Shown piece by piece: positions 32,701-42,502 of a stretch of DNA of 64,000 nucleotides. Each line of letters starts with the position of its first letter. Position 1 is the stretch's first letter. A model generated the notes under the pieces. That model had not been told where the DNA came from. It did no database searches and saw only the letters and a list, made by a program, of their open reading frames with translations. Position numbers and translations under genes: made by a program. This stretch comes from Plasmodiophora brassicae (taxonomy: Eukaryota; Endomyxa; Phytomyxea; Plasmodiophorida; Plasmodiophoridae), in NCBI GenBank assembly GCA_039704465.1, contig JASFAU010000003.1:248001-312000 (forward strand), read 5' to 3'.

Positions 32701-35700
32701 CGATGAATGTGTTCACATGTTTCAAAGGCATTGCGTCTGCGATCCTTCTTGACCATGACCAAAAACAGGTGCTTGAACAACGAACGAGGTGCTGGCGTAA
32801 ATATGACCCAACCGCTTCGGGGTACTTCACCGCAACGTTTGCTTTTGCGTCTCAAATCTAATCATCTTAAGGTATATCGCGCTTCTTGAACAACGCGACG
32901 TCCGTCTTCTTGGTCGTTCAGTTGATCTACGGCGGCTGCTAGCACAGCACATCAATGGCTATTTCAGGTTGTTGGCAATGTTGCAAAGTTGAATCTACTT
33001 TCCATCATCTTACACACGTAACACGTCGTAGGCAGAACGTGGATATGGCCATTGCGCGTTTTGAAAGCAGCGATTTGACGTCCATTGTCGAGCTCAAGTC
33101 TATACTCGAGCAGACGGAACTGGCGCATCGGCTGCTTGCGGAGCACCTGACACTGGACCCGTACGAGACGATATTCAGTGAGGTCAACGAGAACACACGA
33201 TTTGCGCCTTTCCGTGGCCGCATCGTTGTTCACGTGTTTTCCGAACTTGTCGCTGATGTCTTTCCAAACTTCTGTTTCGATACGCCGATGCAATTGTTCA
33301 ACCGCGGCCCTGTGTCTTTCGTTGAACCGCCTCCTCGTGATTCGATGCCGCCGTTTATGTCGCAGTTCTGGTATACGGCCCGATTCAACAAAGCGTTCAC
33401 CGATGCTCTCAAAGTGTCGCGCGAGTACTTTGGCAATGAGCACATTCAGGCCGTTCTCAATTTGATTGATGTGGAGGACCTTACGACGCTTTTCGACCAG
33501 TTGTGCTCTTCAATGGAGGATAAGGTCCGAATGGCCACTGAATGAATGGGATGGCGGTTGACTTGTTCCCCAGGTGAACTACGTCTTTGCATCGTACGCG
33601 AAGGTGTTGATGGATTCGATGGATCCTATCAAACTTCCATCGCTCAAGTATGGTGTCATCGGCGGGTACGGTTACTTTGACCTGAAGCTCAAGCCTCTGG
33701 CCGCGTACGATAACCTACGGTCCCAACTGTTTCAGATCTTGAGGGAAATTGTATGTTCCGCTGTGCACTATGGCAGTTGCATGCACGTTAACCAACCGGA
33801 TCGTAGGGCAATTCTCTGGCTTTCATTCACCAGTTGTCTCTCGCCCTGTGTGAAAGCAACCTCTGGGATTTCAACATCGCTTCCCAGTTCATGGGAATCT
33901 CTGCTGATGCCAATGGTAAGCTCGTCCAGGTAGCGGAAGCATCGGTACTCCCCATCTTCGACAAACTGTCACGCGACATGTCCCTGCCAGCGAATTTAAG
34001 AACATGCGCGCAGCAGGTCAGCTCAGTGCATATGTAAGATGTATCCCTGTTTGATACTTGCCACAGACATGTGCACTGCTGGGGGGATTCAGCTCCAGAG
34101 TGGAGACTCCCCTGCTGACAGTCTGCCTTGACCGGCTGTACGCCAGCATTCAAAAATCGAATGCCCTGGGGGAGTGGCTCGGTAAGCCTGCTACCAATGG
34201 AGTTCTGGATCTGGAGACGCCTCGAGACTTGTGCCGGCTCTGGTCGGCCATGCAGTTCATATTCCTCACGCCAACACCTGAGCAGATTGAGGGCACGAAG
34301 CTGTCGGACAAGCAAACATTTGGTGATGGGTTTTCATGGGCTGGTGTCACCCTTCTTCATATCTGCGGATTCCGTTCGCGATTCGAAGCGCTAGACTTCG
34401 TCTACTACATTCTTCGCATGCAGATGATCGCTCCGACGAACTTGTTCGTCGACGTCAAGAAGACCAAGAAATCCAAGCTGACGCCTGAACAAGAGGTTCG
34501 TTCGTTACGCCCGACAGCTACCGTTTGGTTTTGGTCTAACCATCTTGAATCAGTTATTCCCGTTTGTGAAACGGATACTTGAGGAAGGCTCTAGCATCAA
34601 GCTTCTCAACAGCTACATCTTCTCGATCTGCGAAGCCCATATCGAGAGCCCTAATCAGCGCCCTGTTGTGATGCTCCGCCCGGATCAAGACGTGTCTGTA
34701 AACGCCAGTGATACTGCTTGTAAGCCATACGGGACGGTCTTGCATATCATCTCATTCTAAATGTGTGTATCCAGCTCGCAGGGTCAGTAGCAATGTGACG
34801 GTTGCACCTCCTGGTGCTATGCCACCTCAAAAGCAGTCGATCGCTGCCTCCCAGATCGGCTCCATGCCGTCAGGGTTCGTTGCACCCCCTGCTCCACCTG
34901 CTCCTATTCCTCCGCCTGTCGCTCCGCAACCAGCATTGCGTCAACCAGTACGGCCACCTCCACCGAACGCTCAATCCACGGCACCGCCTCCACCACCGCC
35001 ACCGCCCCAGGTCGTCGCTGGGCCTCCTTCATTACCGACTGCTGTGCCACCGCCGCCGCCTCCTCCTCCGCTTCCATCATCTGTTGATTTGTCGGCAGGT
35101 AGTAACGCCCCACCAGGTGGTCCCCCACCTCCGGCTCCATTAGCTGGTAGAATGCCCCCTCCATCAAGGCCTCCCATCGCTGGTCGTCACCCGCCTCCGC
35201 CTCCCCCTCCTGTTACTGGAGCGCCACCGCCGCCTTCACCGACTCAGGTGCGAAACCCTCCACCTCCGATAACTCGAGGTGTTCCTCCTCCTCCTCCACC
35301 TGCAACTGGACTGCCGCGACCACCAGTGATTGGCTCAGGGCTTCCGCCACCACCCCCTCCCCTTGCTCGTTCTGGTCCTGCTCCGCCACCCCCACCAATG
35401 GTCAGTGCCGTTCCACCTCCTCCACCGCCACCATTGGCGGGAGGGATGCCACCGCCACCTCCTCCGTTGGGTGGAGTTGCTCGGCATCCTCCTCCGCCTC
35501 CCTTAGCGTCAGCACCGCCACCACCTCCTCCACCTTTGGGCGGCGGTGCGCCTCCGCCTCCGCCTCCTCCGCCTGCTTTGGGCGGGGCGCCTCCGCCCCC
35601 GCCTCCTCCGCCGGCTTTGGGCGGAGCGCCTCCGCCTCCGCCACCACCATCGAACGCGTCTGCTCCACCGCCCTTGTCGAATGCATCAGGTTCGTCGACG

Positions 35701-35905
35701 TGTTTGTAATTGTCACGCGGCACCTGAGTCCCTCTTTGCAGGTGACGACGCTCGGTCAGAGTTGATGGCTGCCATCCGTGCAGGAAAGAAGCTGTCGAAG
35801 ACGTCCGTGCCTGCAAGCGAGGCAGTGTCTGCACCCAAGCCGCCTCCTGCTCGAAAGCCCATGAGCATGATGGAGGAGCTCGCGATGAGACAGCGCAAGA
35901 AATAA
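29795..35905 (+). CDS. CYFIP/Sra-1 (SCAR/WAVE complex) fused to a polyproline-WH2 tail
   Basis: Start MASMAPADDHVLL at 29795. Short exons follow the CYFIP/Sra-1/PIR121 order: HIRMLQKVIDRLAILDSLKD; SEKHMLL-type helix; LFGDM; a YNYSKAELTVLSDVLSMLKG segment; LWFREFYLEITK; FPISMSLPFLLAEHV; IARFESSDLTSIVELKSIL and RIVVHVFSEL; then LCRLWSAMQFIF and FGDGFSWAGVTLLHI. The last CYFIP exon ends in RPVVMLRPDQDVSVNASDTA. A GT-AG intron (34720-34774, phase 1) joins it in frame to about 300 residues of polyproline (profilin/SH3/EVH1-type runs). A second intron (35690-35741, phase 1) leads to DDARSELMAAIRAGKKLSKT, a WH2 actin-binding motif, then MMEELAMRQRKK and the stop. CYFIP is the Rac1-binding subunit that holds the SCAR VCA tail. 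No acidic Arp2/3-binding end is visible. That the tail is one gene rests on these two junctions. Confidence 0.8.
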
Positions 35906-36162
35906 GTGTACCGCCGTTCTCCGTTGCAGTGTATCATTACAATTTGATTGTCCAGGTTTTCTGTGCTTCAGTCCACCTTGTAATGTGAAGCGCGCCGCGC
36001 CCTTGTTCGCGAGCAGACGAGCAGTATGCTTGCGATGCTGCATGGCATACCGTTACAGGAGACAGTCGGTGTCGCAGCATAGCAATAGTCGTGCGAAGGT
36101 GCAAAGCCCTGGCCAAGGTGCTGTTATCAACGCGCCGGCGAGTGCCGTCAGATCGTCATATA

Positions 36163-36789
36163 ATGCTGTCTGTACGCATCGCAATGACCATGGTCGTCTT
36201 CGACGCATGCGCAACCGCCAACGCCGACAACCCTGATGACGGCCTGCTGTTCAACATGGGTCGCGACAATGTGGGGGCTGGCGGGATGCGAGAGCTGAAA
36301 TACGGCCCACCGAAGTGGTTCCCGTTCAACCCTAGCTGGCTGTACTTGATCCTTCCCATCGTTATGGCGTCGATGTTCCTGCGAATGCAGTGGGACTTGT
36401 GGCGCTACCGAAAACCGACCGTCAACAACACGCCGCAGCCGGCTCGATCGACGCCAAGGCAGGAGCAGACCAGGATTACCGACCAGGAGCGCATGCAAGT
36501 CGACGTTTATACTGATCCCGAGCTGCGCGAGATCGCCCACCTTCTTGGCAGGGAGCTGACGATCGAGGAATGGGGACGGGTCCCGTTGTCGCGGATGAGC
36601 GAACGACAGCTACAGGCGCTGGGCTTCATGCCAGGTTGCCCGTTCCTGAACGCGCCACAGTATCGCGGCAAGTCTGTCGACGAAGTGGCGCGTCTGGTCG
36701 GATACAGCCCTGCCTTCATCGCCGCTCACAAAGGGCACTCCAGTCGATTCCCGCAGGCTCATCGATGCGAGGTCGTCCAGGAGTCGTAG
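36163..36789 (+). CDS. small membrane protein of unknown function
   Basis: Intronless frame starting at the ATG at 36163 (an upstream in-frame ATG lies at 36091). The start region (MLSVRIAMTMVVFDACATANA) looks like a signal peptide, followed by a short lumenal segment, one transmembrane helix (SWLYLILPIVMASMFLRMQW) and a basic, soluble C-terminal domain of about 130 residues with LREIAHLLGRELTIEEWGRV. No family is recognised. It is single-spanning and probably type I. Confidence 0.6.
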   Translation: MLSVRIAMTMVVFDACATANADNPDDGLLFNMGRDNVGAGGMRELKYGPPKWFPFNPSWLYLILPIVMASMFLRMQWDLWRYRKPTVNNTPQPARSTPRQEQTRITDQERMQVDVYTDPELREIAHLLGRELTIEEWGRVPLSRMSERQLQALGFMPGCPFLNAPQYRGKSVDEVARLVGYSPAFIAAHKGHSSRFPQAHRCEVVQES

Positions 36790-36887
36790 ATGGAAACCGA
36801 CCACTCACACGTCAATACACAGCAAGTCGCCCACGCTTCCATGAAGATATCGACGATCGCCAGTGGATCCCGCACGAAATCTCGCAC

Positions 36888-37586
36888 ATGTCGTCAGCGT
36901 GTCGTGAGACCCCTAAGCGCGTCCACCGAGTCAAACCGTCATGGGGCGGTGAATCAGCCTCGTCGGCATCGTCGACCAGCTGCGAGCCGTTGCCGCTGTC
37001 GATCGACCCGAACCTTCCGGCACGGCCCTTGATGAAACTGGTACGAACAGCGAGCACGTTCTACGGGTCCCAGTTCGCGTTCCGAACGCGTCTGCCCCCG
37101 CCGAAACAGCTGGCCGACAATCTGCCAACCATGTACCCGTCGTTATCGGCCAAGGACCAAGCATTCGTCCTGGAGATGACGGCGGCGATCGAGAAGGAGT
37201 CGCGAATGATCAACGCGATGCTGGACGAGATTACCGGGTTGCGACAGTGCGACCGCGACATTGACGGCGTCATCATCTACATCCTGCTGATGCGCCTCGA
37301 CGCGTTCGGCATCGGAAACGTCCGGTCACTGTGCACAGCGATGCCGACAAAGATGGCGACCGTGTTGCGGTTCCTCGCGCGTGATACGTCGCGAGGAGGC
37401 CCGCTGTTCGCCAGCCTCATCAAGCACCACGACATCCGCACGATTGAGCGGCGCATCCTCGGCCCCCTGGAGCGGTTACGGCCCGCGATCGTTGCCGAGA
37501 TGCAACGGGTCGACGCGAGGTTGGCCGCGAGGCGGGCGGCAGCATCGCAGGCACAAGGCGAAGCCATCGAATTCGGAGCGGCATAA
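36888..37586 (+). CDS. unrecognised helical protein
   Basis: The frame is open from well upstream, overlapping the previous gene, but the first sensible ATG is at 36888 (MSSACRETPKRVHR). The product of about 232 residues is Arg/Leu-rich and predicted mainly helical, with DIDGVIIYILLMRLDAFGIG and a C-terminal helix LRPAIVAEMQRVDARLAARR. No catalytic motif or known domain is visible. The preceding stop and this start are about 100 bases apart, so it is likely a separate gene from the membrane protein. Confidence 0.5.
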   Translation: MSSACRETPKRVHRVKPSWGGESASSASSTSCEPLPLSIDPNLPARPLMKLVRTASTFYGSQFAFRTRLPPPKQLADNLPTMYPSLSAKDQAFVLEMTAAIEKESRMINAMLDEITGLRQCDRDIDGVIIYILLMRLDAFGIGNVRSLCTAMPTKMATVLRFLARDTSRGGPLFASLIKHHDIRTIERRILGPLERLRPAIVAEMQRVDARLAARRAAASQAQGEAIEFGAA

Positions 37587-37654
37587 ACAGCGACCTGTGG
37601 CATCAAGCGAAACGCACGATCAGCGAACGGAAGCCGCTGGCACTGACCGTCGAT

Positions 37655-38151
37655 TTATTTCTCCCGCCACAGCTCCTTGACGGACTCGGTGACGCCAGGG
37701 CCAGACACGGTCAATTTCAGGAGGCCCAACGACGTCAGGCCGCAGGCGGCATACCAGATCGCCTTGGAGATGCCCTGGACCGGGCGTGGCACATAGTCCT
37801 CGATGATGCACTTGACGGCCAGCGCCGAATGCGCCGGCATCACCAGCGACAACGCGAAATCGACAGGGAGGTTCAGGGCCGATGGGCTCAGTACGACCGC
37901 GGCAGGCGTCAGCACCGCCATCGCCACGCTGGACGCGTGCAGGAGCCGCGCCGAATGCCATGACGCTAGGCGCAGCGTCAGGACCAGCTCCGCATCGGGC
38001 CAGGGCCCGCCGCCCCCCGCTACGTACCTTTCTCGATCGGCGCAGCCGGCTGCGACACGCGCGCCGCCGCCTGCGTCGTCGCCAGGCAGCGCTGCCACCC
38101 GGACGACGCCGCCCCCGACGCCAGGCGACGACCGGCCCCCATCATCGCCAT
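37655..38151 (-). CDS. SDHD: succinate dehydrogenase cytochrome b small subunit (CybS)
   Basis: Exon 1 (38028-38151) begins MAMMGAGRRLASGAASS, an Arg/Ser/Ala-rich presequence typical of mitochondrial import; a 62-base intron (37966-38027) joins in phase to the exon encoding WHSARLLHASSVAMAVLTPA. The SDHD landmarks are present: three transmembrane helices, the haem-ligand region MPAHSALAVKCIIEDYVPRP (His and the DY pair), and the C-terminal helix ending GVTESVKELWREK. With SDHC it anchors complex II in the inner membrane and shapes the ubiquinone site. The gene is complete. Confidence 0.85.
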
Positions 38152-38421
38152 CCCGACCCGATTACAAAATGACCTCGCGGCGCCTCACCCTCCTCAATTC
38201 GGTTCAGGTGAGAATCGCCCCCTTCCCCCTTTCGGCATTTCCCCCAAAAAACGGGCGACGCGTGACCGGAAATCGGACTCGTCGCCGGGCGCTTTCTTGC
38301 AAGTTGCAACGCCGTTTGCTGTCCTCGTTTTCATGAAAACGAGTTATTAGCGGGTGAGAACACGTTGGTAAAATAACAATGAGCTGTAATCGAAAGGGAA
38401 CGGGATTCACGGAGGACGCGG
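38152..38421. other. short intergenic interval
   Basis: About 270 bases between the SDHD start and the 3' end of the Rieske oxygenase, both minus-strand. It includes the motif aacgccgtttgctgtcc and an A/T-rich patch (gaaaacgagttattagcgg) near 38335; no gene is seen. It should carry the SDHD promoter. Confidence 0.4.
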
Positions 38422-40218
38422 TCACCACTCGAACTGGCCGCACGCTTCCGCCGATTTGCGGGCGCTGCCGGCGGAAAAGAACTGCTGCTCCCAGGGGCGA
38501 ACCTTCGTCAGCGGGCCATCGCCCTGCACGACCCACGGTTTCGTCTCCCAGGCCTTGTTCTCCCAGATGATGTCGTCTTCCGAGAAGGCACTGCGCCACG
38601 CGTGGCCAAAATCAGATACGATGCGACAGATGCGGCGGGTGGTTGACTGACTAGTAGAATATGCTGGCAATCGCGGCGCCAACGAAGTACGGGAGGCGAG
38701 GATCGCGGAACCAGACGTCCTCCACGAGCTGGTAGAACGGGGCCTCCGGCCGTGCCGTCTTCAGGAGAGCAACTCGGCCCAGCGGTGTCCAGAACGTGAA
38801 GTACAGGACGGATGCGCCACAGAAGTGAACGTGCGCAATGGAACTCGTTACTGGCAGGTGAATCCCGCACAGGACGAGATAGGCTTCATCGGTCATGAAC
38901 ATCTCCTGTGGTTTGGAAGGATCGGGACTACGAGTCCAGGTGATCTTGTGCGTGATGGAGAACAAGCTCCTCAGCAGCGGGAAATTTGGAGAATGGTGCA
39001 GCGTCTGGAAGTGGGCGTAGTCGACGGAATTCTCCGCTATTTCGAAGACGTGCATCTTCATATCGCGACGAACGCGCCCGCCGTAAACGAACCGCCCGTC
39101 GGCAATTTCGGGAATCAGTGGAGGGTAGTACGTGCTTGGTTCGTCGTCCGCATGGTACCAGATCATGATGACCATGTGGTACTCAATCGCCTCATATTTC
39201 TGTGATCAGGCAGGACGGTCAGAGGGAATACAACAACCGGGAGCCGAGTAACCGGCGCACCTTCAGGGACGCCTTCTCAGGCGCCTTCCGCTCCGAGTAT
39301 GGCACACCAGTGCACTTGCCGGAGCGGTCAAATGTCCACAGGTGGAACGGGCACTCCACACAGTTGCCTTTGACGCGTCCGCCGACAGCGACATTGGCGC
39401 CCATGTGAGGACAGTAGGCGCCGACAACGCCGGCGTGGCCGTCTTCCCCGCGAAACACGGCCAGGTCTAGGCCAAGGCACTTGACGTAGATAACCTGCCC
39501 GACATCCACTTCTTCGCTGAGAGCAACCTTGTACCACCCGTTCGGAAACGCTGGTGGGAACCCGCTTTGCATTCGCCTGGCGCTACCAGCGACCGACATC
39601 GCAATGTCGACCTTCCGTTTGGCCTCATCGACGCGAGCACGATACGAAACGATGGCCTTGTACGAGACGTACAGCACCGAAATGACCTGGCACCCAATCC
39701 CTCAGAGAGCGTTGGCGAGAAACGATTATGCAGATCCGACCGCAACAGCGACCGCGATGTGCACCTGGTACACGAGGACGCGGCGCAGCAGAGTCAGGGC
39801 ATAGCGCGACGCCGTTCCGACAATGTTGAAGTTGACCAGGCCGCACAGGAACAGCACCAGGAACGTGTTCACTGGACCACCGTCATCCGAGATCGGCTTC
39901 ACGCCCAGCCTGGTGGGCAGGTCCTCCGTCGACGGGCAATTGTAGACGTGGTGGTCTTTCACCAACGGTTGCGTTCTCGAGTCCACCAGTGGCATCGGCG
40001 GCGGCGTAAACGTGGACGACTGATCCCCATCGGCGGAGGCTTTCTCGGCACGCTTCGCGTTCTCGCGACGGTTACGGAAGAATTCGATGACGAACCTAAC
40101 GCGTCGTCGTCAGAGAGATGACCGAGGGAGGACCGCGAGAATCCTACCAGAGGCAGCAGGCAGCGGATAGGGACGCGAGTATGAACTGAAGCCGTCCAGG
40201 CTCGCACTCAGTGGCCAT
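38422..40218 (-). CDS. Rieske [2Fe-2S] oxygenase, cholesterol 7-desaturase (DAF-36/Neverland)-like
   Basis: Five or so exons. Exon 1 starts at the ATG at 40216-40218 (MATECEPGRLQFI) and splices after CCL(W) to FVIEFFRNRRENA; further exons give a membrane segment FLVLFLCGLVNFN and RRVLVYQ, then NGWYKVALSEEV. The Rieske cluster is YCPHMGANVAVGG with ECPFHLW (C-x-H, C-x2-H), and the non-haem iron site is ENSVDYAHFQTLHH (Asp-x2-His-x4-His). The C-terminal exon ends DDIIWENKAW and EQQFFSAGSA, matching the family end. Such enzymes dehydrogenate sterols at C7 (DAF-36/Neverland, in steroid hormone synthesis). The junction near 38640-38680 (after the AAIASIFY segment) is unresolved. The N-terminal anchor suits the ER membrane. 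Confidence 0.85.
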
Positions 40219-40931
40219 CGACGACGACAGCGACGAGAACACCGCGATGATTCTGTTTCGACGACGCGCGGCACGTTGACGCTTCCGGTAGATCTCCTCG
40301 CGCCACTGGACGCAGACGGCGCCAGCGCCGACGGCATCGGCCCCCTCGAAGAAGATGCGACGGCAGGCGGGGCCGTCGATGCTCAAGGCGACCACGAGCA
40401 GCGACATGGCGACCGACAGCGGCGTCCATGCCGAGTCGCGGCGTCCGAGTTGCCCGTGCAGGCGAAGATCGGTCGCCCACCCGTCAGCAAACATCGTTTT
40501 TCGACAATGAAACCCGACTGCTTGGAATTGGCCCTGTCCGGGTCTGACAACTGCGCCAGAAAAGGGGGTCCCCGATCCCACGGAGAAGCGTGACGGGGGC
40601 GCGTCGCACGACGGTCGCTGCCCGGGGTCCCGGAATTAGGAAAAACGTCCCCCGTGAAACTAAATCGGGACCCGGTACGCACTGTGCACCTGAAATGACC
40701 GCGGCCGAGTCGCACCTCGCAACCCGGAGGGTGCCATGGACTGAAACTAAATCGGGACCCGGGCACTGTGTACCTACCTGAAATGACCGCGGCCGAGTAC
40801 GACCCAGCGGAGGGGCCATGGCCTCCGGCAGGGAATCCGTCCCTTGTACAGTGGTGTTTGCGATTGCGACGTTCAGTCGGAACAACGGCGTATACTCGAG
40901 CATTGACAGCGTTGGCTTGTGGAAATGGGTT
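40219..40931. other. intergenic region with a direct repeat
   Basis: About 710 bases between the start of the Rieske gene and the 3' end of the DinB-like gene, both minus-strand. Frames here are shadow-like. The conspicuous content is the 85-base direct repeat at 40655-40826 described separately. It should include the Rieske gene promoter. Confidence 0.5.
40655..40826. repeat. imperfect tandem direct repeat, two units of about 85 bp
   Basis: Copy 1 is about 40655-40740 and copy 2 about 40742-40826. Both carry the blocks gaaactaaatcgggacccgg and gaaatgaccgcggccgagt in the same order and orientation, with a looser ggagggt/gccatgg segment at the end. The first block is identical in the two copies; the others differ by small indels. 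No inverted ends are seen, so this is not a mobile element. Confidence 0.8.
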
Positions 40932-41486
40932 TTACTGGAGGTAGTAGATGAAATCGAGGGACGGCGGCGGCAGGCCGAACTGTGTGCAGGCGGCCGTGAT
41001 CTGCCCGCGATGATGGGTGCCATGGTTGACAACGTGCATGAGTACGGCGCCCATGTGCGGCTTGGTGACCATCGCGCCTCGGCGCTTATACGTGAACGGA
41101 CCGCCCAAGTTGACATCGTCAGGAAGCCCTTCGACGAATTCCAGGATGGCCGACGTCGATATTCTGATTGCATCCGCTACACCGTCCCGGCTTGGGATGT
41201 TGTCCTCCCAGTAGATGCGCTCGTCGTCGGGTTTGGCGTACAGGACGGTGTCCGGGCGATCCCAGTACGACAGGATGCGTTCGTCCTGGTCGACGCCCTT
41301 GAACCGCGACAGCCACAGCTGATCGGCCAGGACGAGATGGTTCAGCGTCCCGTGGATCGACCGGAAGCACAGGCTCGCATGCCCATGGTACTTGTCGTCC
41401 GGCAGCGCCTGCAACGCAGCCAGCAACCGATCGGTCGCCCAGACGTTGTACCGCGCGTAGCGCCGAATCGCATCCAGCAAGCTCAT
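40932..41486 (-). CDS. DinB/YfiT-family metalloprotein
   Basis: Intronless, 184 residues from the ATG at 41484-41486 (MSLLDAIRRYARYN). It shows the DinB four-helix-bundle signatures: HGTLNHLVLADQLWLSRF (first metal His) and VNHGTHHRGQITAAC near the C-terminus (His-x3-His-type pair followed by R-G-Q). In bacteria, DinB/YfiT proteins use a metal (Ni or Zn) bound by three His and act as thiol-dependent S-transferases. The prokaryote-like, intronless form among intron-rich neighbours suggests possible horizontal transfer. The metal ligands appear intact. No targeting signal is seen. Confidence 0.8.
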   Translation of the reverse strand: MSLLDAIRRYARYNVWATDRLLAALQALPDDKYHGHASLCFRSIHGTLNHLVLADQLWLSRFKGVDQDERILSYWDRPDTVLYAKPDDERIYWEDNIPSRDGVADAIRISTSAILEFVEGLPDDVNLGGPFTYKRRGAMVTKPHMGAVLMHVVNHGTHHRGQITAACTQFGLPPPSLDFIYYLQ

Positions 41487-41538
41487 GGACAACGACCCAA
41501 TGGCGGCGACACGGGCGGGACCTCCTCTCCTCCCCCGA

Positions 41539-42383
41539 TTACGTTATCGTTCGGTCGAACGGTAACCATTTCCGACAACGAGGTTTGCCGCAATGGCACG
41601 CCCGGCCCTGATCGGTGACGTCGCCGTAGGAGAATTCCAGCTCTTCGCCCGGTTCGATGTCCCGGGCGGCGAAGAACCCGACCCGTGCAGGGGACAGCCA
41701 GTCGACCCGGAACGTCCTGACTGCCAGATTCGGTTCACAGCTGTGATTGAAGAACCTGCGGGCGATACAGTTAGATGACGTTGGGACGTGCATAACGTCC
41801 GGTCGCTGCAGAGAAACCTGGACACGTTCCCGCATTCGCTCGCGTCGATATGCGTCGACAGACGTGCATCTGAGCACCGTCCTGAGGACAGGGACGCGAC
41901 GAACGACGACGGGACGAATTCGACGACGTTCAGCAGATAGTTTGGCTCGCGATGCAGGTCGTGGAGCCTGGCGGCGTCCTCCGCTGAGCAGTACCGCCCC
42001 AGGTACTCGACAATGAACGCCCCTGCTGGGATGCGCCCAACGGATTCGACGGCCCAGCCACTGATCCTGTGGTTGTACACGACGCGAACCGGGAACCGCA
42101 GGCCGTTCTGCCCTACACGAGTCGGGCAGTCGGGCCCGCACCCACACAGCGAATTGCATTCGAACAACGGTAGCCGAACGTCGTTGCGCGTCGTCACGCC
42201 TTTGGCGCTGGCGCAATAGCACTCGCTGTTCGTCATGCAATCCAGGCGCGATTCGCACGCGCACCCATCCAGCTGGACCGTGCCGACGGCGTCTGGCAGC
42301 CGAATGTACCGGAACGGCGGCGGCGGGCGATCGTCGCACGGGACCGGCATCGATTCCACGCCGCCGGATAGGTCGCGCGGCAT
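41539..42383 (-). CDS. SET-domain histone methyltransferase (SUV39/H3K9 class)
   Basis: Two exons joined by a 62-base intron (41756-41817), phase matching so that ECGNVSRFFNHSC is restored. From the ATG at 42381-42383 the product (about 260 residues) has a Cys-rich pre-SET zinc cluster (CACESRLDCMTNSEC, then ECNSLCGCGPDC), the SET core (SRFFNHSCEPNLAVR and AARDIEPGEELEFSYGD) and a post-SET CHCGKPRC motif. The pre-SET plus NHSC-type core is the SUV39/SETDB clade, which methylates histone H3 lysine 9 for heterochromatin. A compact protein with no chromodomain is seen. It is divergent to the Sel1 gene, with about 120 bases shared upstream. Confidence 0.85.
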
Positions 42384-42502
42384 TGTCGGACCCCTCGAAA
42401 TAGGTAGTGACGAGTGCCGATGGCGACGTCGAAGCGCAACGCGCAACCACCTAATAGCGCCAGCGATCTCTGTTGTCATTGGTGGAAGCTTCAGTGCTTC
42501 GC

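Noticed and set aside
34904..35834. Minus-strand Gly-rich open frames opposite the polyproline region
   Set aside because: Gly-rich frames are the mirror of the CCN proline codons; the plus strand carries the spliced CYFIP-WH2 gene.
40655..40826. A CRISPR array or mobile-element terminal repeat
   Set aside because: Only two adjacent, imperfect direct units with no spacers, no inverted ends and a eukaryotic context.
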